From: Betaproteobacteria bacterium
Lineage (GTDB): Bacteria > Pseudomonadota > Gammaproteobacteria > Burkholderiales > SG8-41
NCBI GenBank assembly: GCA_021414185.1
Contig: JAIOOZ010000661.1
Location: 1-15,408, forward strand
Direction of reading: 5' to 3'
DNA length: 15,408 nucleotides
Both the position numbers and the translations under genes were made by a program. This document shows positions 1-6,067 of the stretch, in pieces; within the stretch, counting starts at the first letter, position 1; each line of letters starts with the position of its first letter. A model generated the notes under the pieces. The model saw only the letters and a list, made by a program, of their open reading frames with translations. It was not told the origin of the DNA and did no database searches.

Positions 1-424
1 TCTGCGCGGCCAGGCTTCGCTGCCGTTCGAATCGATGTACATCAGCGGCTCGCCTTCGTTCGCCAACCAGCTGGCGCGCGCCGTGCGCTCCGGCAGCAAA
101 ACGCGCGTCATCAACAACCCCAAGGAAGCGGAAGTCACGCTGGAGGTGCTGACCGAAGCGCGCGAGCGCTCGATACTTTCGCTGTCGTCTTCCGGGCGCG
201 TGCGCGAGCTGCAGATCCGCTACCGCGTCTCGTTTCGCGTCAACGACAAGGCCGGCAAGGAATTCATGGCCGCCAACGAGATCCTGCTCAAGCGCGACCT
301 GATATACAGCGACAGCGACGTGCTCGGCAAAGAGCAGGAAGAAGCGCTGCTCTATCGCGATATGCAGAACGACGCGGTCAATCAAGTAGTGCGCCGCCTG
401 CAGGTCGCGCGCATCGAGCCTTGA
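1..424 (+). CDS. lptE: LPS-assembly lipoprotein LptE, C-terminal part (5' end outside window)
   Basis: This is the C-terminal ~140 residues of LptE, the outer-membrane lipoprotein that plugs the LptD barrel and helps place lipopolysaccharide at the cell surface. The frame is open from base 2, reading LRGQASLPFESMYI, and ends at TGA 422-424, so the internal ATG at 35 is not the true start. The LRG...LPFxxMYI opening, the ILSLSSSGRVRELQIRYRV strand pattern and the closing QNDAVNQVVRRLQ helix are typical of betaproteobacterial LptE. The lipobox cysteine lies upstream of the window. The next gene, holA, fits the common leuS-lptE-holA order. The 185-bp spacer that follows is filled by an inverted repeat element. 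Family assignment rests on sequence pattern and gene order. Confidence 0.87.
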   Translation, partial: LRGQASLPFESMYISGSPSFANQLARAVRSGSKTRVINNPKEAEVTLEVLTEARERSILSLSSSGRVRELQIRYRVSFRVNDKAGKEFMAANEILLKRDLIYSDSDVLGKEQEEALLYRDMQNDAVNQVVRRLQVARIEP

Positions 425-427
425 CTG

Positions 428-603
428 AACCGCCAAGACGCCAAGACCGCCAAGAAAACCCCATATCCGATATTGAATGAAGAAAGTTGGAATCTGAATT
501 CATTCCATGCGATTGAGCTTTATCCAGGCGTTTGAATTTAAGGTACTTCTGCGGCTTATTGATCTTTTAATTTTGCCTTGGCGGCCTTGGCGTCTTGGCG
601 GTT
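428..603. repeat. Inverted repeat element filling the lptE-holA spacer
   Basis: The left arm (428-458) is three tandem copies of an 8-9 bp unit, CCGCCAAGA / CGCCAAGA / CCGCCAAGA, ending in an A run. The right arm (571-603) is its reverse complement with one substitution and a 2-base difference near the inner end. The arms are about 31 and 33 bp, with a 112-bp AT-richer centre that itself holds a TGGAAT/ATTCCA hairpin (488-493 / 502-507). The left arm starts 3 nt after the lptE stop and the right arm ends 6 nt before the holA ATG, so the element is practically the whole spacer. No transposase is present. It could be a MITE-like non-autonomous element or a REP/BIME-like palindrome. As RNA it could act as a large hairpin. 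Confidence 0.75.
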
Positions 604-609
604 AACTTC

Positions 610-1618
610 ATGCGCATAACGACCGAACAACTCACCCAGCAGCTCAAGCGCACGCTTGCGCCGCTTTACATCGTGTACGGCGACGAGCCGCTGCTGGCGC
701 TCGAAGCCGCCGACCGCATCCGCGCGCGCGCGCGCGAAGAAGGCCATGTCGAGCGCGAAGTGCTGACCGCGGAACAGCACTTCGACTGGTCGCAACTGCG
801 GATCAGCAGCCAGTCGCAATCGCTGTTCGCCTCGCGCCGCATGCTTGAAATCCGCATCCCGAGCGGCAAGCCCGGCAATGACGGCAGTCAGGCGTTGCAG
901 GAATACGCCGCGCAATTACCGCCGGACACGATTACGCTCGTGGCATTGCCGGAAGTCGACTGGCGCGCACAAAAAGGCGCGTGGTTCGGCGCGCTCGATA
1001 CGGCCGGCGTGATGGTGGAGGCAGCTGCGGTCAAACGCGACAAATTGCCGGAATGGCTCAAGGGCAGGCTCGCGGCCCAGGCGCAAACCGCCGATGCCGA
1101 CACGCTTGAATTCATCGCCGACAAAGTCGAAGGCAATCTGCTCGCCGCCTACCAGGAAGTGCAGAAAGTTCCCGTCCGGCGCGCTGTCGTTCGAGCAGAT
1201 CAAGGAATCAGTACTGGATGTTGCGCGCTTCGACGTGTTCGACCTTGGCGACATCGTGCTGTCGGGCGACGCGGCACATCTCGCGCGGGTGCTCGACGGC
1301 CTGCAGGGGGAAGGCGCCGCGGCGCCGCTCGTACTATGGTCGATCGCCGAGGAGATCCGCGCCGTCGGCCGCGTGCTGGCGGGGCTTTCCGGCGGCCGGC
1401 CGCTGCAACAGGCCATGCGCGACGCGCGCATCTGGGGACCGCGCCAGAAACTGATTGAGCGCAACGTCGGGCGTTTCACGCCGTCGCAGATCGAAACCGC
1501 GCTGGTCCACGCGGCGCGCGTCGATCGCATGATCAAGGGGCTGGCGCGCGGCGACGTGTGGGACGAATTGCTGCAACTGGGGCTGCGTTTTTCCCGCCGG
1601 CCCGCCAAGGCCGCGTAG
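610..1618 (+). CDS. holA: DNA polymerase III delta subunit HolA, interrupted by a frameshift near 1165-1171
   Basis: HolA is the clamp-loader delta subunit that opens the beta sliding clamp. ATG 610 gives MRITTEQL...LAPLYIVYGDEPLL, the normal HolA opening. The longer frame from TTG 595 adds five residues drawn from the repeat arm and is less likely. The first frame follows the family up to NLLAAYQEVQK (about residue 186, base 1167). The next reading frame then resumes with FPSGALSFEQ at 1169 and runs to the stop at 1616-1618, ending with the DVWDELLQLGL region. Joined, the product is ~335 residues, close to the usual ~340. HolA proteins have roughly four residues (L-x-L-L) between QK and the (F/W)PxG turn; those are missing, which fits an ~11-nt deletion. 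Without correction the first frame ends at 1458 with an unrelated tail. The gene is essential, so an assembly or sequencing error is a serious possibility. Confidence 0.88.
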
Positions 1619-1640
1619 AAACACGGTATTATTTGCACCC

Positions 1641-1723
1641 AGGATTGAGGATCGAGGAATGAGGATTGAGGAATTGTTCTAACAGAGGCTTTGCTCAATC
1701 CTCAATCCTCATTCCTCGATCCT
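1641..1723. repeat. Heptad-repeat palindrome in the holA-proA spacer (25-bp perfect inverted arms)
   Basis: The left side is AGGATTG, AGGATCG, AGGAATG, AGGATTG (1641-1668) followed by AGGA. The right side is CAATCCT, CAATCCT, CATTCCT, CGATCCT (1696-1723). Bases 1648-1672 and 1699-1723 are exact reverse complements over 25 bp, separated by a 26-nt loop. The right arm ends 9 nt before the proA ATG at 1733, and there is no visible Shine-Dalgarno between them. The transcript would fold into a very stable stem right at the proA initiation region. The order of the variant heptads is mirrored exactly between the arms, so the two arms are copies of one array and not independent expansions. Confidence 0.85.
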
Positions 1724-1732
1724 GAATTCCCC

Positions 1733-2989
1733 ATGGACATCCAAAGCTACATGACCGGGGTCGGCAGGCAAGCACGGGCAGCGTCACGCCTCGTCGCCAA
1801 AGCCGACACCGCCACCAAGAACCGCGCGTTGAAGCTCACCGCGGATGCGATTGAGCGCGACGCCGAACGCCTGCTCGCCGCAAACGCGCGCGACCTCGCT
1901 GCCGCGCGTGAGAAGAAACTCGACCCACCGCTGATCGACCGCCTGACGCTCTCCAAAAAAAGCCTCGCCGAAGTGGCAGACGGGCTGCGCCAGATTGCAC
2001 AGCTGCCCGACCCGATCGGCGAAATCAGCGAACTGAAGCAGCAGGCGTCCGGCATCAAGGTCGGCCGCATGCGCGTGCCGCTGGGCGTGATCGCCATCAT
2101 TTACGAATCGCGCCCCGATGTCACGGCGGACGCAGCCGGACTTTGCATCAAAGCCGGCAACGCGTGCATCCTGCGCGGCGGCTCGGAAGCGATACATTCC
2201 AATCAGGCCATTGCGGCCTGCGTGCATGAAGGGCTCAAAGCCGCCGGCCTGCCCGAGACCGCGGTGCAAGTGATCGAAACCACCGATCGCGCGGCGGTCG
2301 GTGAGTTGCTGCGCATGAACGATTACGTCGACATCGTGGTGCCGCGCGGCGGCAAAGGACTGATCGAACGCGTGATGCGCGAATCGCGCATCCCGATGAT
2401 CAAGCACCTCGACGGCGTGTGCCACGTCTACATCGACGACAAGGCGGATCTCGACAAGGCGGTTCGCGTCGCCGACAACGCCAAGACCCAGCGCCTCGGC
2501 ACCTGCAACACCATGGAGACGCTGCTCGTCGCGCGCGGCATTGCCGACCGCGTGCTGCCGCAGCTGGCGAAAATCTATCAGGACAAAGGCATCGAACTGC
2601 GCGGCGACGACGCGACGCGCAAGCTGGTGCCCGGCATCAAGGCCGCCACCGAGGAAGACTGGTACACGGAATATCTCGCCGCCATACTCGCGGTGCGCGT
2701 GGTCGACGGGCTCGACCAGGCAATCGAGCATATCGCGCGCTACGGCTCGCAGCACACCGACGCCATCGTGACCGAAGACAAGGCGCGCGCGGACCGCTTT
2801 TTGCGCGAAGTCGATTCCAGCTCGGTCATCGTCAACGCGTCGACGCGCTTCGCCGACGGCTACGAATACGGCCTCGGTGCCGAAATCGGCATTTCGACCG
2901 ACAAGCTGCATGCACGCGGGCCGGTCGGGCTGGAAGGACTGACGTCGCTGAAGTGGGTCGTGTTCGGCGACGGCGAGATAAGAACGTGA
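1733..2989 (+). CDS. proA: Gamma-glutamyl phosphate reductase (glutamate-5-semialdehyde dehydrogenase)
   Basis: ProA reduces gamma-glutamyl phosphate to glutamate-5-semialdehyde with NADPH, the second step of cytosolic proline synthesis. The 418-residue product matches the family's usual ~417. The opening VGRQARAASRLVAKADTATK, the RVPLGVIAIIYESRPDVT segment, ILRGGSEA, the TCNTMETLL motif carrying the catalytic cysteine (Cys258) and the ending VNASTRFADGYEYGLGAEIGISTDKLHARGP are all diagnostic. ATG 1733 is chosen because the in-frame TTG at 1691 would translate the repeat arm. No clear ribosome binding site precedes 1733, and ATG 1751 is a possible alternative. proB is not next to it. The gene sits between two repeat-filled spacers, so its expression may depend on read-through or on the adjoining hairpin. 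Confidence 0.95.
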   Translation: MDIQSYMTGVGRQARAASRLVAKADTATKNRALKLTADAIERDAERLLAANARDLAAAREKKLDPPLIDRLTLSKKSLAEVADGLRQIAQLPDPIGEISELKQQASGIKVGRMRVPLGVIAIIYESRPDVTADAAGLCIKAGNACILRGGSEAIHSNQAIAACVHEGLKAAGLPETAVQVIETTDRAAVGELLRMNDYVDIVVPRGGKGLIERVMRESRIPMIKHLDGVCHVYIDDKADLDKAVRVADNAKTQRLGTCNTMETLLVARGIADRVLPQLAKIYQDKGIELRGDDATRKLVPGIKAATEEDWYTEYLAAILAVRVVDGLDQAIEHIARYGSQHTDAIVTEDKARADRFLREVDSSSVIVNASTRFADGYEYGLGAEIGISTDKLHARGPVGLEGLTSLKWVVFGDGEIRT

Positions 2990-2993
2990 AACC

Positions 2994-3074
2994 AGGTGAG
3001 GCGTGAGGAGTGAGGAGGAAAATCGGCGCACAGCGCGAAGCCACCCCTCACCCCTGACACCTCACTCCTTACCG
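2994..3074. repeat. Degenerate heptad-repeat palindrome in the proA-lpdA spacer
   Basis: The left side reads AGGTGAG, GCGTGAG, GAGTGAG, GAGG (2994-3018). The right side reads CTCACCC, CTGACAC, CTCACTC, CTTACCG (3047-3074), the complement of the same type of unit. Pairing is imperfect, about 16 of 21 positions over three heptads. The left arm starts 4 nt after the proA stop. The right arm ends 17 nt before the lpdA ATG, leaving room for an intact AGGGA ribosome binding site. The design is the same as in the preceding spacer but with a different heptad (consensus near GNGTGAG) and more decay, as if older. Confidence 0.7.
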
Positions 3075-3091
3075 CGAATTCAGGGAACCAA

Positions 3092-4882
3092 ATGAGCAAC
3101 ATCATCGAAGTCAAAGTCCCCGATATCGGCGACTTCAAAAACATCCCGGTCATCGAAATCCTGGTCAAACCCGGCGATCATGTGAAGCCGGAAGATCCGC
3201 TGATCGCGCTTGAATCCGACAAGGCGACGATGGAAGTGCCGTCGCCCGCGGCGGGCGTGGTCAAGGACATCAAAATCAAAGTCGGCGACAAGGTTTCGCA
3301 GGACACGCTCGTGCTGACGCTCGAAGGCGAAGCCGCCGCAGCAACGACAACCGCAGCACCCGCACCTGCCGCGCCGCCCGTGGCACCGAAACCGGATGCA
3401 CCGAAACCAGCCGCGGCCGCGCTGCCTGCCGGCTCTTATGCCGGCAAAGTGGATATCGAATGCGACATGCTCGTATTGGGCGCGGGGCCCGGCGGCTATT
3501 CAGCGGCGTTCCGCTCAGCCGACCTCGGCATGAAGACCGTGCTGGTCGAACGCTATGCCACGCTCGGCGGCGTATGTCTCAACGTTGGCTGCATTCCCTC
3601 AAAAGCGCTGCTGCACGTGGCTGCGGTGATGAACGAGGCCGCGCATTTCGCCGATGTCGGCGTGAGTTTCGGCAAACCGGCGGTCGATCTCGCCAAATTG
3701 CGCGCGCACAAAAGCAAGGTCGTGGGCAAACTTACCGGCGGTCTCGCCGCCATGGCCAAAGGCCGCAAAGTCACGGTAGCGCGCGGCTACGGCAACTTCC
3801 TCGACCCGCATCACGTTGAAGTCACCGTGACTACCGGCGACGGTCAGGAGCAGACGAGTGAGAAGAAAATCGTCCGCTTTCAGCATGCCATCATCGCTGC
3901 CGGTTCGATGCCGGTGAAGCTGCCGTTCGTGCCCGCCGATCCGCGCATCGTCGATTCGACCGGCGCGCTGACCCTGCCGGCGATTCCCAAGCGCATGCTC
4001 GTCATCGGCGGCGGCATCATCGGGCTTGAAATGGCTACCGTGTATTCCGCGCTCGGCAGCAGCATCGAAGTCGTCGAAATGCTCGACGGCCTGATGCAGG
4101 GCGCCGACCGCGACCTCGTCAATGTATGGCGCAAGTTCAACGCCGCGCGCTTCGACAAGGTCATGCTCAAAACCAAAACCGTGGCCGTCGAAGCAACGCC
4201 CGCAGGCATCAAAGTCAAATTCGAAGGCGAGCAGGCGCCTGCCGAGCCGCAGGTTTACGACTTCGTGCTGGTCGGCGTCGGCCGCAGCCCGAACGGCAAC
4301 AAGATAGGCGCCGACAAAGCGGGCGTTGCGGTCGATCAGCGCGGCTACATTGCCGTCGACAAGCAGATGCGCACCAACGTGCCGCACATTTACGCGATCG
4401 GCGACATCGTCGGCCAGCCCATGCTCGCGCACAAGGCCGTGCACGAAGGGCACGTTGCCGCCGAAGCGGCCGCCGGCCAAAAATCGTTTTTCGATGCGCG
4501 GGTAATTCCGTCGGTCGCTTACACCGACCCTGAAGTCGCGTGGGTGGGTCTCACCGAAGACGAAGCGAAGAAACAGGGCATCAAAATCGGCGTCGGCAAG
4601 TTTCCGTGGGCGGCGAGCGGACGCGCGATCGCCAACGGACGCGACGAAGGTTTCACCAAACTCATATTCGACCACGAGACGCATCGCATACTGGGCGGCG
4701 GCATCGTCGGCACGCATGCGGGCGATCTCATCAGCGAGTTGGCGCTCGCCGTAGAACTCGGCGCCGACGCCGTCGATATAGGCAAGACCATACATCCGCA
4801 CCCGACGCTCGGCGAATCGGTCGGCATGGCGGCCGAAATCTACGAAGGCGTATGCACGGACATGATGCCGCCGAAAAAATAG
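3092..4882 (+). CDS. lpdA: Dihydrolipoyl dehydrogenase (E3) with N-terminal lipoyl domain
   Basis: This is the FAD enzyme that reoxidises dihydrolipoamide with NAD+ in pyruvate and 2-oxoglutarate dehydrogenase complexes. The 596 residues divide into a lipoyl domain (~1-78, ESDKATMEVP with lipoylated Lys44), an Ala/Pro-rich linker (~80-115), and the E3 core. The core has the FAD loop GAGPGG (~130-134), the redox disulfide GGVCLNVGCIPSK (Cys162/Cys167), the NAD loop GGGIIG, and the C-terminal HPHPTLGE with the His570-Glu575 pair. Plain E3 proteins are ~475 residues; the extra lipoyl domain is the form known from Neisseria and other betaproteobacterial pyruvate dehydrogenase E3s. An AGGGA ribosome binding site sits about 6 nt before ATG 3092. 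aceE and aceF are not adjacent in the window. Confidence 0.95.
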   Translation: MSNIIEVKVPDIGDFKNIPVIEILVKPGDHVKPEDPLIALESDKATMEVPSPAAGVVKDIKIKVGDKVSQDTLVLTLEGEAAAATTTAAPAPAAPPVAPKPDAPKPAAAALPAGSYAGKVDIECDMLVLGAGPGGYSAAFRSADLGMKTVLVERYATLGGVCLNVGCIPSKALLHVAAVMNEAAHFADVGVSFGKPAVDLAKLRAHKSKVVGKLTGGLAAMAKGRKVTVARGYGNFLDPHHVEVTVTTGDGQEQTSEKKIVRFQHAIIAAGSMPVKLPFVPADPRIVDSTGALTLPAIPKRMLVIGGGIIGLEMATVYSALGSSIEVVEMLDGLMQGADRDLVNVWRKFNAARFDKVMLKTKTVAVEATPAGIKVKFEGEQAPAEPQVYDFVLVGVGRSPNGNKIGADKAGVAVDQRGYIAVDKQMRTNVPHIYAIGDIVGQPMLAHKAVHEGHVAAEAAAGQKSFFDARVIPSVAYTDPEVAWVGLTEDEAKKQGIKIGVGKFPWAASGRAIANGRDEGFTKLIFDHETHRILGGGIVGTHAGDLISELALAVELGADAVDIGKTIHPHPTLGESVGMAAEIYEGVCTDMMPPKK

Positions 4883-4964
4883 CGTGCCGCCGTCCGGTTA
4901 CAAAACGACACAATACTTAACTGGGGAGCAATAGTTTTTCTCCCGGCTCATGCGTTAATCATGG

Positions 4965-4981
4965 TGCGTGGATTGCACGCA
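4965..4981 (+). other. Small perfect hairpin in the lpdA-5029 spacer
   Basis: TGCGTG-GATTG-CACGCA gives a 6-bp perfect stem with a 5-nt loop. A second inverted repeat follows at about 4990-5010 (CGCGCC / GGCGCG around a 9-nt loop), just before the AAGGAG ribosome binding site of the next gene. They may be leader structure or an operator. There is no T run, so neither looks like a terminator. The rest of the 146-bp spacer shows only a weak GGGAG/CTCCC pairing (4924-4944). Confidence 0.3.
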
Positions 4982-5028
4982 TTTCAGCCGCGCCCTCTAA
5001 CGAGGCGCGACGACCAAGGAGAAGAGCC

Positions 5029-5274
5029 ATGAAACGCATCTTGAGTATTGTCGCAGTAGCAGGTTTGCTCGCCGCAGCGCCGGCGTTTGCCGGGGTCGAT
5101 GTATTTGTCCAGCTCGGTTCGCCGGTGCCGGTCTATGTCGCACCGGCTCCCGTCTATGCAACACCGGTCGTCTATCGCCACGGCGACCCGCGCTGGCACG
5201 AGCGGCATCACCGCTTCGAGCACCGCCATCACGAGTTTCGCGACCATCGTCATCACGACTATCGCGGCCGCTGA
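5029..5274 (+). CDS. Small secreted His-rich protein, function unknown
   Basis: This is an 81-residue precursor with a textbook Sec signal peptide: MKR, a hydrophobic core, and an A-F-A site, predicting cleavage after residue 21. The mature ~60 residues start with a beta-like stretch, then a Pro/Val/Tyr segment (VPVYVAPAPVYATPVVY). They end in a dense His/Arg tail with HH pairs and H-x-x-H spacings. A strong AAGGAG (5016-5021) lies 7 nt before the ATG, and a strong terminator follows the stop, so it is probably a single-gene transcript. The His tail suggests periplasmic binding of Ni, Cu or Zn, but that is inference from composition only. Short Pro/Tyr-His exported proteins of this style are common in betaproteobacteria and are uncharacterised. 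Confidence 0.8.
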   Translation: MKRILSIVAVAGLLAAAPAFAGVDVFVQLGSPVPVYVAPAPVYATPVVYRHGDPRWHERHHRFEHRHHEFRDHRHHDYRGR

Positions 5275-5286
5275 GCATAGCCCTCG

Positions 5287-5312
5287 CGCCTCTCCCGGCT
5301 CCGGGAGAGGCG
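5287..5312 (+). terminator. Rho-independent-type terminator after the His-rich protein gene
   Basis: CGCCTCTCCCGG (5287-5298) and CCGGGAGAGGCG (5301-5312) form a 12-bp perfect stem with a 2-nt nominal loop, followed by TTTG. It starts 12 nt after the stop at 5272-5274. The T run is short, so termination may be partial. Confidence 0.6.
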
Positions 5313-5330
5313 TTTGAATGTCTCCTAGTC

Positions 5331-5339
5331 TGCGATAAT
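5331..5339 (+). promoter_or_regulatory. Possible extended -10 promoter for the YaiI-family gene
   Basis: TGC followed by GATAAT (5334-5339) fits an extended -10 element. It lies downstream of the terminator and 24 nt before ATG 5364. A TTGAAT at 5314-5319 is only 14 bp upstream, too close for a normal -35 box, so the call rests on the -10 alone. Confidence 0.35.
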
Positions 5340-5341
5340 GG

Positions 5342-5361
5342 GCGTTTACCAAAGTGAACGC
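5342..5361 (+). promoter_or_regulatory. Hairpin or operator-like palindrome directly before the YaiI-family start codon
   Basis: GCGTTTAC-CAAA-GTGAACGC pairs over 8 bp with one G-T wobble and a 4-nt loop, ending 2 nt before ATG 5364. No free Shine-Dalgarno is visible, so the stem would cover the initiation region. As DNA it is a near-perfect palindrome placed just past the putative -10 box, as an operator would be. Confidence 0.4.
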
Positions 5362-5363
5362 TC

Positions 5364-5849
5364 ATGCGAATCTGGGTTGATGCCGATGCCTGCCCCAACC
5401 CGATCAAGGAAATCCTGTTCCGCGCGGCGGACCGGCTGAAAATCGCGCTGACCCTGGTTGCCAACAAGCCTTTGCGCACCCCGCCGTCGGCCTATATCAA
5501 CACGATCCAGGTCGCCGCCGGCTTCGACGTGGCCGACGACAAGATAGCCGAGGAATTGCGCACGGGGGACCTCGTCATCACTGCCGACATCCCGCTCGCC
5601 GCCGCCGTTCTCGACAAAGGCGGGCGTGTGCTCGATCCGCGCGGCGAGCTTTTTACCCGGGACAACATCGAGGCGCGCCTGACCATGCGCAAATTCATGG
5701 ACGAACTGCGGGCCAGCGGAGTGGACACCGGCGGCCCCCCGCCTTTCAACCATGGCGACCGCCAGGCTTTCGCCGGGCAGCTCGACCGCCTGCTGGCGCA
5801 ATCCGGGCCCGCCGAATTTGCTGCCAAACAACGGGTTCCGGGCGCATAA
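5364..5849 (+). CDS. yaiI: YaiI/YqxD family protein (UPF0178, DUF188)
   Basis: This is a 161-residue cytosolic protein of the UPF0178 family, whose members are usually 150-160 residues. The start MRIWVDADACPNPIKEIL carries the signature DADACP motif. The middle TGDLVITADIPLAAAVLDKG and RGELFTRDNI segments are also family hallmarks, as is RKFMDELRASGVDTGGPPPF near the C-terminus. The acidic motifs and fold class suggest a PIN/NYN-like nuclease relationship, but no activity is established for the family as far as I know. It is likely the first gene of a compact group: the next start (TTG 5880) is 30 nt after its stop. Confidence 0.93.
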   Translation: MRIWVDADACPNPIKEILFRAADRLKIALTLVANKPLRTPPSAYINTIQVAAGFDVADDKIAEELRTGDLVITADIPLAAAVLDKGGRVLDPRGELFTRDNIEARLTMRKFMDELRASGVDTGGPPPFNHGDRQAFAGQLDRLLAQSGPAEFAAKQRVPGA

Positions 5850-5879
5850 TTAGACACCTGCCTTACAAAGGACAAGCCA

Positions 5880-6044
5880 TTGGCCAAACCAAACTATCAG
5901 TTCGAAAAGCGCCAGAAAGAACTGGCGAAGAAGAAAAAGAAAGAGGAAAAACGCCTGCGCAAGCTGGCCGAAAACCCCGGTGAACCGCAGGCCGACCCGG
6001 CAGCCCCTCCCGCCCCGCCGCCAGTCGAGGGCGAAACCCCGTAA
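5880..6044 (+). CDS. Small Lys-rich conserved protein of 54 residues, TTG start
   Basis: TTG 5880 opens a 54-residue protein beginning MAKPNYQFEKRQKELAKKKK and ending in a Pro/Ala-rich tail (PAAPPAPPPVEGETP), with TAA at 6042-6044. The start is fixed by AAAGGA (5867-5872) at a 7-nt spacing; there is no in-frame ATG. The MAKPNYxFEKRQKELxKKKKxEEK opening recurs in many proteobacterial small proteins of unknown function. The very basic helix could bind nucleic acid or ribosomes; that is inference. It sits 30 nt after the YaiI-family gene and 23 nt before the next gene, so it is probably co-transcribed with both. Confidence 0.72.
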   Translation: MAKPNYQFEKRQKELAKKKKKEEKRLRKLAENPGEPQADPAAPPAPPPVEGETP

Positions 6045-6067
6045 TTGCGCGCGCAGTGCGTTAAACC

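Noticed and set aside
1160..1175. Programmed ribosomal frameshift in holA
   Set aside because: There is no slippery heptamer or evident stimulatory element, and residues are missing at the junction, which fits a deletion or assembly error better.
1691..1732. Upstream TTG start giving ProA 14 extra residues
   Set aside because: The extension is a translation of the heptad repeat arm and does not resemble ProA N-termini.
1784..3031. 415-residue minus-strand open frame opposite proA (with similar frames at 3599-4801, 7631-8935 and 11299-12558)
   Set aside because: All mirror real genes and arise from codon bias; none has a ribosome binding site or a coherent domain.
1641..3074. CRISPR-like array
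   Set aside because: The repeats are only 7-9 bp, directly abutting without spacers, and inverted around a loop; there are no cas genes.
4923..4944. Terminator after lpdA (GGGGAG...CTCCC)
   Set aside because: The stem is only 5 bp with a 12-nt loop that itself contains the T run, so it is not convincing.
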